From: Labrenzia sp. R4_2
Lineage (GTDB): Bacteria; Pseudomonadota; Alphaproteobacteria; Rhizobiales; Stappiaceae
Direction of reading: 5' to 3'
NCBI RefSeq assembly: GCF_017743865.1
Contig: NZ_JAGHRJ010000004.1
Coordinates: 434,001-498,000, forward strand
DNA: 64,000 nucleotides
Both the position numbers and the translations under genes were made by a program. The notes beneath the pieces were generated by a model. It ran no database searches and was not told where the DNA came from. It saw only the letters and a list, made by a program, of their open reading frames with translations. This document shows, in pieces, positions 43,273 through 50,574 of this stretch. Position 1 is the first letter of the stretch. Each line of letters starts with the position of its first letter.

Positions 43273-44649
43273 ATGAATACGGAACACTTTGGCCGGCACC
43301 GGCGAAAAATTATGCCGGCTGTTTTGCCCGATCATCCTGGCGATACAGCTGGATACGAGGCGCTGTCGGCCTATGCGACTGAAAAAGCCTCTGCGCTCAA
43401 TCGTCATGTCCTTGGATATGGTGATCTTGCAGAAACCGAGTGGTCAGCGCTTGGCCTTGCAGCACCTGACCTGGATGCCGTTCGGGAATACCGGCTTCAA
43501 AGAATTCGCCAACAACTCCAGTCCTTCGACTTGAGCGCGGCCATTCTGTGTGATCCGCTGAACGTTCGGTATGCGACCGACAGCACCAACATGCAGGTCT
43601 GGAGCACTCACAATGCGGTGCGCTACACGCTCGTGACGCTGAACGGCCCGGTCATCGCCTTCGACTTTCACAACTGCGAACACCTGTCCGCGCACAACAT
43701 GCTCGTTGATGAAGTCCGCCACGGTGTGCCCTGGTTCTATTTTGAAGCCGGACCGCGGTCTGCGGAACTTGCGCAGAAGTGGGCTGATGAGCTGGCCGAT
43801 CTGATCAAGACTTATTGTGGCCCAAACGCTCGGATCGCCATCGACAAATGCCGCCGGGAAGGCGTTGCAGCACTTCAAGGCCATGGTTTGACGCTGCATG
43901 ACGGTGAAGAGGTTATGGAACTTGCCCGTGCCGTTAAATGCTCCGACGAGATCAAGGCGATGCGCCGGTCCATTGCTGCCTGTGAAGCTGCAATGTCGGA
44001 AATGGAAGCGGGCCTCCGGCCGGGCATGACGGAATGGGATCTTTGGGCATTGCTGCATGCGGGGAATATCCGTCGCGGCGGCGAGTGGATTGAAACACAT
44101 CTGCTCGCTTCCGGCCCACGCACAAATCCCTGGTTTCAAGAAGCCTCAGCGCGCGAAATCCAATTTGGCGAGTTGGTCGCCTTCGACACCGATCTTGTTG
44201 GGCCCTACGGCATGTGCTGCGACATTTCCCGCACGTGGCTGTGCGGCGGCGGACAACCGACCAACGAGCAGAGATCACTCTATCAAATGGCGGTGGATCA
44301 GATTGAAGCGAACATAGAAATGCTCGCACCCGGGCGCAGTTTTCATGAGCTTTCCCACAGCGCCAAGAACCTACCGAAAGACTATCAGGCGAATCGATAC
44401 TCGGTTCTATTTCACGGTGTTGGCCTGTGTGATGAATACCCGGCAGTCCCCTACCCCGCAGACTGGGCGAGCGGTGGATACGATGGGGTACTGGTACCTG
44501 GAATGGTGGTCTGTGTGGAAAGCTATGTTGGCCGCCACGGCGGACATGAAGGCGTAAAGCTGGAGGAGCAACTGCTTATCACAGAAACTGGCTATGAACG
44601 CCTCAGCACGTATCCATACGATGCCCGGTTGATGGGCCGTCAAATCTGA
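43273..44649 (+). CDS. dddP: M24-fold DMSP lyase, DddP-like
   Basis: This 458-residue protein has a creatinase N-terminal domain and an M24 'pita-bread' domain. Metal-site residues are Asp305, Asp307, Asp317, His381, Glu416 and Glu431. From memory of the structurally studied DddP of a marine roseobacter (Asp295, Asp297, Asp307, His371, Glu406, Glu421, with Tyr366 and catalytic Asp377), every one matches here at a constant offset of 10, including Tyr376 and Asp387 in YSVLFHGVGLCDEYP. That argues strongly for cleavage of dimethylsulfoniopropionate to dimethyl sulfide and acrylate rather than peptidase activity. It is co-directional with the FAD-GcvT gene, 53 bp away; a GGAGGAG stretch precedes ATG 43273. 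Confidence 0.85.
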   Translation: MNTEHFGRHRRKIMPAVLPDHPGDTAGYEALSAYATEKASALNRHVLGYGDLAETEWSALGLAAPDLDAVREYRLQRIRQQLQSFDLSAAILCDPLNVRYATDSTNMQVWSTHNAVRYTLVTLNGPVIAFDFHNCEHLSAHNMLVDEVRHGVPWFYFEAGPRSAELAQKWADELADLIKTYCGPNARIAIDKCRREGVAALQGHGLTLHDGEEVMELARAVKCSDEIKAMRRSIAACEAAMSEMEAGLRPGMTEWDLWALLHAGNIRRGGEWIETHLLASGPRTNPWFQEASAREIQFGELVAFDTDLVGPYGMCCDISRTWLCGGGQPTNEQRSLYQMAVDQIEANIEMLAPGRSFHELSHSAKNLPKDYQANRYSVLFHGVGLCDEYPAVPYPADWASGGYDGVLVPGMVVCVESYVGRHGGHEGVKLEEQLLITETGYERLSTYPYDARLMGRQI

Positions 44650-44668
44650 CGGCCTATTCCAACCAAGA

Positions 44669-44965
44669 CTACTTCAGACGGACTATCTTGGCACCAAGCC
44701 CACGCACGTAGTCATCTTGGGTCATGACGACCACGTTGGTCTCATTGATTTCTGTTTGCCGGAGCTCCAGTGGCGTCTTGCCACCTGGATTGATGATCAC
44801 CTTGCGGGTTGGCGGCAGACCGCGGAAAACCAATACGCCCGCTTCCTTGGTCACGATGGCGCCGTACGGCTCGTCATGAAGGATACGGGTTGTGTCGCCC
44901 GCATAAGCCGATCCGGCAACAACGATCGTCGCTGCAGCGACAATAGTTTTTGTCAGGATATTCAT
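44669..44965 (-). CDS. Small secreted hypothetical protein
   Basis: This 98-residue protein starts with a signal peptide (MNILTKTIVAAATIVVAGSA, cleaved near YAGDTT) and has a short mature domain (ILHDEPYGAIVTKEAGVLVFRGLPPTRKVIINPGG ... RQTEINETNVVVMTQDDYVRGLGAKIVRLK). I do not recognise the family. ATG 44965 with GAGGCG 6 nt upstream is preferred to the longer frame from 45028, which would bury the signal peptide. It converges on dddP with a 19-bp gap and lies downstream of the LysR gene in the same direction. Confidence 0.7.
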   Translation of the reverse strand: MNILTKTIVAAATIVVAGSAYAGDTTRILHDEPYGAIVTKEAGVLVFRGLPPTRKVIINPGGKTPLELRQTEINETNVVVMTQDDYVRGLGAKIVRLK

Positions 44966-45070
44966 TTGAGCGCCTCTTCGCTGAACACACTTTTGCAATT
45001 CGCGAAAGAGTAACTCTTTGTTAACCATGTGGCGATGTGTTTTTACGATCTGTTAACTTTATGGTTAACG

Positions 45071-45943
45071 TTACCCGGACACAGGCGCACCGCCAAGCGT
45101 GATCTCCTTGAAGCATTCCTCAACATGCTCGGCAAAGGCATGGGTCGCGCGCCCAGCGCGCGGACGCTGCTTCATGACGATATGATAGTCGCCAATCTTT
45201 GGCAGTCCGTGACGATCATCCAGCACTTGCAGAGGTGGCTCAACAACACTGGCCGGAAACGGTGCAACTGCGAGATCAGCCAACAAAGCGGCCTCCTGCC
45301 CCGCGCTGTGAAAGCTTGTGTATGAGATGCGATAGGGTTTCTGGGCACCGTCCAGCGCAATCCGGGCCGCACGCCGCCATGGACACCCAGGGGTCGACAC
45401 AGCCAATGGAAGCGGGTCCCGGTCGTAGGCAATCCCCCCCTCCAAACCCACCCAAACAAGCGGTTCGGAAAACACAACATCCGTTCCCGTTGGCATCGGT
45501 GCTCCAGGACGGACCGTTGACAGTACAAGATCCAACTCGCCCTTGCGGATTTTATCATCCAACGCCGGACTGCCGTCCAGATGCACGTCGACATTCACGC
45601 CGGGATGAGACCGGGCAAAGCGGGACAGGAAATTTGGCAAGAAACGTGTCCCAAAATCCGCCGGTGCGCCGAACCGCACTTCACCCTCGACAGATGGCGA
45701 AACAAACAGACTCACAGCCTCTTCGTTCAACATCAATATCCGGCGAGCGTATCCCAGCAATGCCTCACCTTCTGAAGTTAACCGCACAGCGCGACCCTCC
45801 CTTGCAAAAACTGCAACGCCGAGAATGGTTTCCAACTTCTTAATCTGCATGGAAACGGCAGATGGCGTCCGGCCAATCAGGTCAGATGCTTTTGAAAAAC
45901 TTGAAGTTTCAGCGATGACAAGGAACGTTCGATAAAGATCCAT
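45071..45943 (-). CDS. LysR family transcriptional regulator
   Basis: This ~290-residue regulator has a LysR winged helix at its N-terminus (MDLYRTFLVIAETSSFSKASDLIGRTPSAVSMQIKKLETILGVAVFARE). Its effector domain contains GEVRFGAPADFGTRFLPNFLSRFARSHPGVNVDVHLDG. ATG 45943 puts the HTH at the usual position; an ATG at 45982 would add 13 residues. It closes the MttB-like/FAD-GcvT/DddP cluster and could be its regulator, an idea supported only by position and by a motif shared between 38906 and 46005. Confidence 0.88.
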   Translation of the reverse strand: MDLYRTFLVIAETSSFSKASDLIGRTPSAVSMQIKKLETILGVAVFAREGRAVRLTSEGEALLGYARRILMLNEEAVSLFVSPSVEGEVRFGAPADFGTRFLPNFLSRFARSHPGVNVDVHLDGSPALDDKIRKGELDLVLSTVRPGAPMPTGTDVVFSEPLVWVGLEGGIAYDRDPLPLAVSTPGCPWRRAARIALDGAQKPYRISYTSFHSAGQEAALLADLAVAPFPASVVEPPLQVLDDRHGLPKIGDYHIVMKQRPRAGRATHAFAEHVEECFKEITLGGAPVSG

Positions 45944-46004
45944 ATCGATCAGTTCAGTTCCTGTCCCTGGCAATTTTTCCATAGCTGAATTCCGGATTTT
46001 CTGA

Positions 46005-46021
46005 GTTCAATTTTTTTGAAC
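46005..46021. promoter_or_regulatory. Inverted repeat upstream of lysR-like gene
   Basis: GTTCAA and TTGAAC flank TTTTT, 62 bp upstream of the LysR start. It is a candidate LysR-type binding site. The core resembles the repeat at 38906-38921. Confidence 0.4.
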
Positions 46022-46152
46022 AAACCGATGAATACTATTCGATTGATTGAACCGCAAGTTATGCCCATATAGCAGTCAAGCGGCCCGTTATTTAAGCAGC
46101 GGACCGCACTTTCAAAATCAAACTTCGAACTGAACTCAGGATTGGGAAGACC

Positions 46153-46287
46153 ATGACCTATCTTGCACAAGCCCTCGGCACCAACCTCATGGGTGTTGTC
46201 TCCGGCCGCTCCGCTGCTGAACTCGCCCGTATGAACCAGACCTTGCGTCTGGGCGAAGCTGCAAAAGCTCGTATCCTCGGCCGCTAA
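46153..46287 (+). CDS. Small ORF, 44-residue hypothetical protein
   Basis: The frame reads MTYLAQALGTNLMGVVSGRS and continues AAELARMNQTLRLGEAAKARILGR before TAA. GGAAGA stands 2 to 4 nt before the ATG. Codon use resembles the neighbouring genes, with mostly C or G in third position, and the predicted product is an Ala/Leu/Arg-rich amphipathic helix. It is divergent from the LysR gene and converges on the PhnD-like gene with 16 bp between stops. I do not recognise a family; a short conserved alphaproteobacterial protein is likely. Confidence 0.6.
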   Translation: MTYLAQALGTNLMGVVSGRSAAELARMNQTLRLGEAAKARILGR

Positions 46288-46303
46288 TTGCCGAGTGGAA
46301 GCA

Positions 46304-47131
46304 TCAAGCAAGGACGGAGTAGTTTTGCGCCCTTGCATCAGCTTCCATATCCAGGATGACTTGATAGTCAGCCAAAGACAGTTTTGAAAAGCCGCAAATG
46401 CGAAGGCGTTTGCGGCTTTTTTCTGTCTGCGGATTTGAAAGAACACGAGACACCGCGGCGGATATCTCCGCATGTGTTTCCGCGCCCAGATGCATTGAGG
46501 TTATGAACGGCAAACCCGGAACTTGCGCGGTTTGCGCTAAAGCGCGCAGTTGGTTGGCAAGCCCAGGCTTTTCTTGTTCAGCAAGGGCCCAGCACACCCC
46601 GTCAATGGCCGCAACATCAGCCCGCCCCTTGGCAACAGCGTCCATCGACGCCAAGTGACCACCACTTTCTACGACGCTGTCAAAGAAGCCCCCCCCATCC
46701 GACATCGGTGCGATGGTATCTCGAAACGCATTCATGCCAGATTGACTGTCCGGACCGTTATAGACAGCGCGCGCTCCCTTCAGATCGGTCAACGATTGAA
46801 ATGGGCTGTTCGCAGCCACCACAATTTGGCTGCAATACTTCGCGCCTTTGCATCCAGTGGCCCTGTAGTGCGGCGCCCCCAGAAGATGGACCTTGCCAGC
46901 CAGTTTGTGCGTGAGCGGATATCCGCAGGTCTGCGCGAAAAGCAAGGCTGGATAGGTCCACAAATCATAAAGACTGATCTCAGGATCCCAGGGTTCCAAA
47001 GCAGACGGAGCAATGGCCAGCGCGCTGCAGATCTCATCCGTCAGCGCTACTTCTAGTTCTTGTGTTTCACTAGCCACTTCCGGCCAATCGTACATCGGCA
47101 ACCGAACCGGCCGGAATGATCTTTGGGTCAT
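46304..47131 (-). CDS. PhnD-like phosphate/phosphonate binding-fold protein without signal peptide
   Basis: This 275-residue protein has the type II periplasmic-binding fold of the phosphonate/phosphite PhnD family (VVAANSPFQSLTDLKGARAVYNGPDSQSGMNAFRDTIAP, MDAVAKGRADVAAIDGVCWALAEQ). It has no recognisable signal peptide at the ATG 47131, which overlaps the desaturase stop by 4 bp. It may be a cytoplasmic binding or sensor protein rather than a transporter part, or the start may be misjudged. No permease or ATPase lies nearby. Confidence 0.8.
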   Translation of the reverse strand: MTQRSFRPVRLPMYDWPEVASETQELEVALTDEICSALAIAPSALEPWDPEISLYDLWTYPALLFAQTCGYPLTHKLAGKVHLLGAPHYRATGCKGAKYCSQIVVAANSPFQSLTDLKGARAVYNGPDSQSGMNAFRDTIAPMSDGGGFFDSVVESGGHLASMDAVAKGRADVAAIDGVCWALAEQEKPGLANQLRALAQTAQVPGLPFITSMHLGAETHAEISAAVSRVLSNPQTEKSRKRLRICGFSKLSLADYQVILDMEADARAQNYSVLA

Positions 47132-48129
47132 GATGGTGGCAGTGCGCGACCGGCGTCGGCATTCCGAACGAGAGGATGTGGAACAGGTTCCTTGACCTTG
47201 AAAAGGAAGGCTTTGGCCATTTGCAGATAACTCTTGAACACATACCCCTGATTGCGCGCCTGCCATTCGTCCCGAGCGTCGTGGTACAACTTTGGAAGCG
47301 TATACCAAGGCGCCCGTGGGTGCGAATGGTGCACGATATGAAGATTGTTGTTTAAGAAAAGCAGCGAAAACAGAGGGCAAAACTCTACGATCACAGATCG
47401 CGCCTCGGCATTTTCGTGAGCCCTGTGCTCTGCGTAAGTGCGCAACATCAACAAACTCATTCCGGGATAGGCTACTCCAAATATGTAGAGCCAAAGGGGG
47501 ATGCCGCCAACAACCGATATGAATGCTAGCACGAGAACAAGGCCCACCAGATGATGCGCCCATGCTCTTGCAATACCGCTGTCTCCGGACGCTACCGCGC
47601 GAAGTTCCGATCCATAGAACCCGACCAAAGACACAACCGGACCAATCAGCAAGCGACCGGCAAGTGTGTTGTTCAAGGTCAATACGAGTCGCAAGGCCCA
47701 ATGCATTTTCTGCCAGTCTCCCCAGGCGAGGTAAAAACTCTCCGGGTCATCGTAAGGGTCCGTCAACCGGTCATCATTGTGGTGGCGCAAGTGCAGCGTC
47801 TTGAACCGGCGGTACGGGATAAACAGTCCGAAAGAACAATATATCAGGGCTTCATTGAGCCCCGCATTTCGGGTCGGATGACCATGCAGGACTTCATGCT
47901 GAAGAGAAGATTGAAGCGTCACAAGCAGGGCAGCCAGCGGACAGACGATCCAGCCTCCCCAGTCCGAATAAAACGAAATGACCAAAGTCCAAGCCGCCGT
48001 TGTGGCCATAATCAGCGCCAACGTCGGCCACTCGCAGGATTTCCCAAGCGGCACGCTTTCCCCCAAATATCTGATACATTTTGAAAAACCGAAATGGTTT
48101 GGGGAGGATGCGGAGTTGGTAATTTGCAT
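47128..48129 (-). CDS. Fatty acid desaturase family protein
   Basis: This 333-residue integral membrane di-iron enzyme has three His boxes: HEVLHGH (78-84), HLRHH (113-117) and HIVHH (264-268). Membrane helices surround residues 35-75, 90-105, 155-175 and 190-225. It should introduce a double bond or hydroxyl group into a lipid acyl chain or related hydrophobic substrate at the cytoplasmic membrane. Its coupling to the PhnD-like gene is by overlap; whether the two share a function is unknown. The upstream gap 48130-48417 holds the promoter region and no other gene. Confidence 0.88.
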   Translation of the reverse strand: MQITNSASSPNHFGFSKCIRYLGESVPLGKSCEWPTLALIMATTAAWTLVISFYSDWGGWIVCPLAALLVTLQSSLQHEVLHGHPTRNAGLNEALIYCSFGLFIPYRRFKTLHLRHHNDDRLTDPYDDPESFYLAWGDWQKMHWALRLVLTLNNTLAGRLLIGPVVSLVGFYGSELRAVASGDSGIARAWAHHLVGLVLVLAFISVVGGIPLWLYIFGVAYPGMSLLMLRTYAEHRAHENAEARSVIVEFCPLFSLLFLNNNLHIVHHSHPRAPWYTLPKLYHDARDEWQARNQGYVFKSYLQMAKAFLFKVKEPVPHPLVRNADAGRALPPS

Positions 48130-48417
48130 TCAACGAGAGACTTGGGAACAAAGTCTACAAAGCGTAATTTACCAATCTAATTGATGATTAAATTGTATTT
48201 TGATGAATTATTTAAGCAATATAGCTGTATCGGCACCGACATGAAGACAAAACATCGGGTACACGATCAATACGGCGACTTTCTCCAGAAAGCGTCCGAT
48301 CAATCAAGACAGTTCATTCTCGGTGCTCGGGTAACACATCATCGACGGCTTTCCCTTGGCGCGCACCGCCAAATCAGGTTATGGAGGCAGCTCGTTTGAA
48401 GATCCCGGAGATACGAT

Positions 48418-49539
48418 TTGGCTTGGTCGCCTCAACAAGATACCGCCTTGAAGGACGCCGCAGCCTGGCTGAAACGCGGCGACCGGCAGGTATTCAGGCT
48501 GTTCGGGTTTGCAGGGACGGGAAAAACCACGCTAGCGCGGCATCTGGCTGAAGACATTGACGGCGACGTCTGCTTCGGGGCTTTCACAGGCAAGGCAGCA
48601 CATGTTCTGCGCCAGAAAGGCTGTGAGGACGCTGGCACCATTCATTCCCTGATCTATCGCCCCCGGTCTGCCAAGGAAGAAGAAGCCGTCGATGACGATG
48701 AGGAAGACGCAGGACCACAGTTTGCCATCAAGCGGGACAGCGCGGCGGCCACAGCCCGGCTGATCGTTATCGATGAATGCTCTATGGTCGACGAGGAACT
48801 TGGCCGCGATCTTATGTCGTTCGGCACACCGGTTCTGGTTCTGGGCGACCCGGCGCAGCTCCCACCAGTGAAGGGCGGAGGCTTTTTCACGGAGGCCGAG
48901 CCAGACATCATGTTGACGGAAGTTCACCGCCAGGCGCAGGACAATCCCATTGTTCGCATGTCGATGACCATCCGCGACGGCGGTAAGTTGGACTACGGGG
49001 ATTTCGGTGAGAGCAAGGTGATCAACCGGCGCCAGATCGATAAGGATCAGATCCTTGCCGCCGATCAGGTTTTGGTCGGCACGAACAAAACGCGGCGGCT
49101 GTACAACAGCCGCATTCGTGAACTGAAGGACTTCACCACTCCGATGCCGGCTGTTGGCGACAAACTGGTTTGCCTACGAAACGACAAAACCAAAGGTTTG
49201 CTGAATGGCGGCCTCTGGACGGTGAAACGGCTGCGGCAGCCGCGCGGAAACACCTTGCGTTTTGATGTGGTTTCGGAAGACGAGCTCATCAAAACGGCGG
49301 TGAAGGTCAAGGTTCTCCCGGCCATGTTCGAGGACGGGGCTGAGAGCATTCCATACGCCATCCGGCGCAAGGCGGATGAATTCGATTATGGTTACGCCCT
49401 GACGGTTCACAAGGCGCAAGGGTCCCAATGGGACGATGTCGTGTTGTTTGACGAAAGCTGGGCTTTCCGTGAGCACCGGGACCGCTGGCTTTACACGGCC
49501 GTGACCCGCGCTGCGGAACGCATTACTGTCGTAAAGTGA
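48418..49539 (+). CDS. RecD-like ATP-dependent DNA helicase
   Basis: This 373-residue SF1B-type helicase has Walker A GFAGTGKTT (residues 30-38), Walker B VIDECSMVD (about 118-126), motif III LVLGDPAQLPPV and the UvrD/RecD C-terminal YALTVHKAQGSQWDDVVLFDE...TAVTRAAER. It is short, like phage T4 Dda-type or RecD2-like helicases without N-terminal extensions. The start is a TTG at 48418, supported by GGAG 7 nt upstream. Its stop overlaps the convergent TetR gene by 17 bp. It probably acts in DNA repair or replication restart. Confidence 0.9.
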   Translation: MAWSPQQDTALKDAAAWLKRGDRQVFRLFGFAGTGKTTLARHLAEDIDGDVCFGAFTGKAAHVLRQKGCEDAGTIHSLIYRPRSAKEEEAVDDDEEDAGPQFAIKRDSAAATARLIVIDECSMVDEELGRDLMSFGTPVLVLGDPAQLPPVKGGGFFTEAEPDIMLTEVHRQAQDNPIVRMSMTIRDGGKLDYGDFGESKVINRRQIDKDQILAADQVLVGTNKTRRLYNSRIRELKDFTTPMPAVGDKLVCLRNDKTKGLLNGGLWTVKRLRQPRGNTLRFDVVSEDELIKTAVKVKVLPAMFEDGAESIPYAIRRKADEFDYGYALTVHKAQGSQWDDVVLFDESWAFREHRDRWLYTAVTRAAERITVVK

Positions 49540-50164
49540 AGCTATTGGAGGTCTCTAGATCAACGCTTCCATAAGACGGCAATGCGCGCATGGCTGTTTC
49601 AACGAATGTGTCGATTTGGTTCTTGGTGCCACCTGAGCGCGCCAATATGGAAACTGCGGCCAACTGTCCGTCAATAAAGGTCGCGAGTGTATCCGGATCC
49701 TGCTCCTCAGGAACCTGTCCGGCATCGATTGCCTTCAAAACGCGTGTTTTGATCGCATTGAATCGAGCCTGCCCGAGATCCGCAAGCAACGCCTTATGAC
49801 GCTCAGAGCCGTAAGCGACCTCAACTTGCGAATTAAATAGAAAACACCCCATTGGCGTGGATTCATCAGCGGCCAAATACCCTACGGTCCGGATCAATTC
49901 TTGAAAATCCAAAAGGTAGTGATGGTCTGCTGCAGCAAGCGGACCAAAAACCATATCCCCGTAACAGTCGAAATAGTGCAGGAGCGATTTTTCAAACATC
50001 GCTTCCTTGTCACCGAAAGCGGCATAAAGACTGGGCTTCGCCATCCCCGAAGCATCGACAAGATCATTCATGGATGTCGCCTTGTAGCCGTTCTGCCAAA
50101 AGGCGCGCATGATGCCGTGCAATGCGTCTAGTGTTTCCGTTTTCCGCGGTCGGCCTCTTGTCAC
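49523..50164 (-). CDS. TetR family transcriptional regulator
   Basis: This ~213-residue protein is a paralogue-like relative of the TetR encoded at 30370-30990, with TRGRPRKTETLDALHGIMRAFWQNGYKATSMNDLVDASGMAKPSLYAAFGDKEAMFEKSLLHY at its N-terminus. The GTG at 50162-50164 gives the expected MTRGRPRK start; a TTG at 50185 would add seven residues. It converges on the helicase gene and overlaps it by 17 bp. The 389-bp gap upstream leads to tex. Its target is unknown; only autoregulation can be suggested. Confidence 0.88.
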   Translation of the reverse strand: MTRGRPRKTETLDALHGIMRAFWQNGYKATSMNDLVDASGMAKPSLYAAFGDKEAMFEKSLLHYFDCYGDMVFGPLAAADHHYLLDFQELIRTVGYLAADESTPMGCFLFNSQVEVAYGSERHKALLADLGQARFNAIKTRVLKAIDAGQVPEEQDPDTLATFIDGQLAAVSILARSGGTKNQIDTFVETAMRALPSYGSVDLETSNSFTLRQ

Positions 50165-50185
50165 ACCCACATCCCCACTTGCCAA

Positions 50186-50574
50186 TGTCTGCTCACAACG
50201 TCAGCGCCCAAACCAACAATGAGCCCAAAGCAGCATTATTCGCTATTCAGCACTGTCGAAACTACCAAATAACAGCGGCGCAAGAATACGCAAAACTAAG
50301 CAAATCGTTCGATTGTTGAAATTTTAAGCAATATTACTGACCAATCGCCGAACAAAACTGCACTCTATACGCGATTTTTATCAAACATCCATCTTGAGTT
50401 TTTGCGGCCCAGGTCTGTTGCTGGCCTTCAAAGTTTTCAAATTTGGAAGCGCATGGCGATCGACTCACCAGATATCGAGAATTGCCAGTGGATCATAGAT
50501 CGGACCTCTTTTGCGCGCAGGGTGTCCGAATTATCGTCCCTGTCTCGTTTCCAGTCCTGAAAGTGTAGACCCAG
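50186..50574. other. Non-coding gap between tetR-like gene and tex
   Basis: This gap holds both divergent promoters. A short AATCG-TT-CGATT palindrome at 50303-50314 is the only candidate operator seen. No ORF or RNA gene is supported. Confidence 0.35.
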
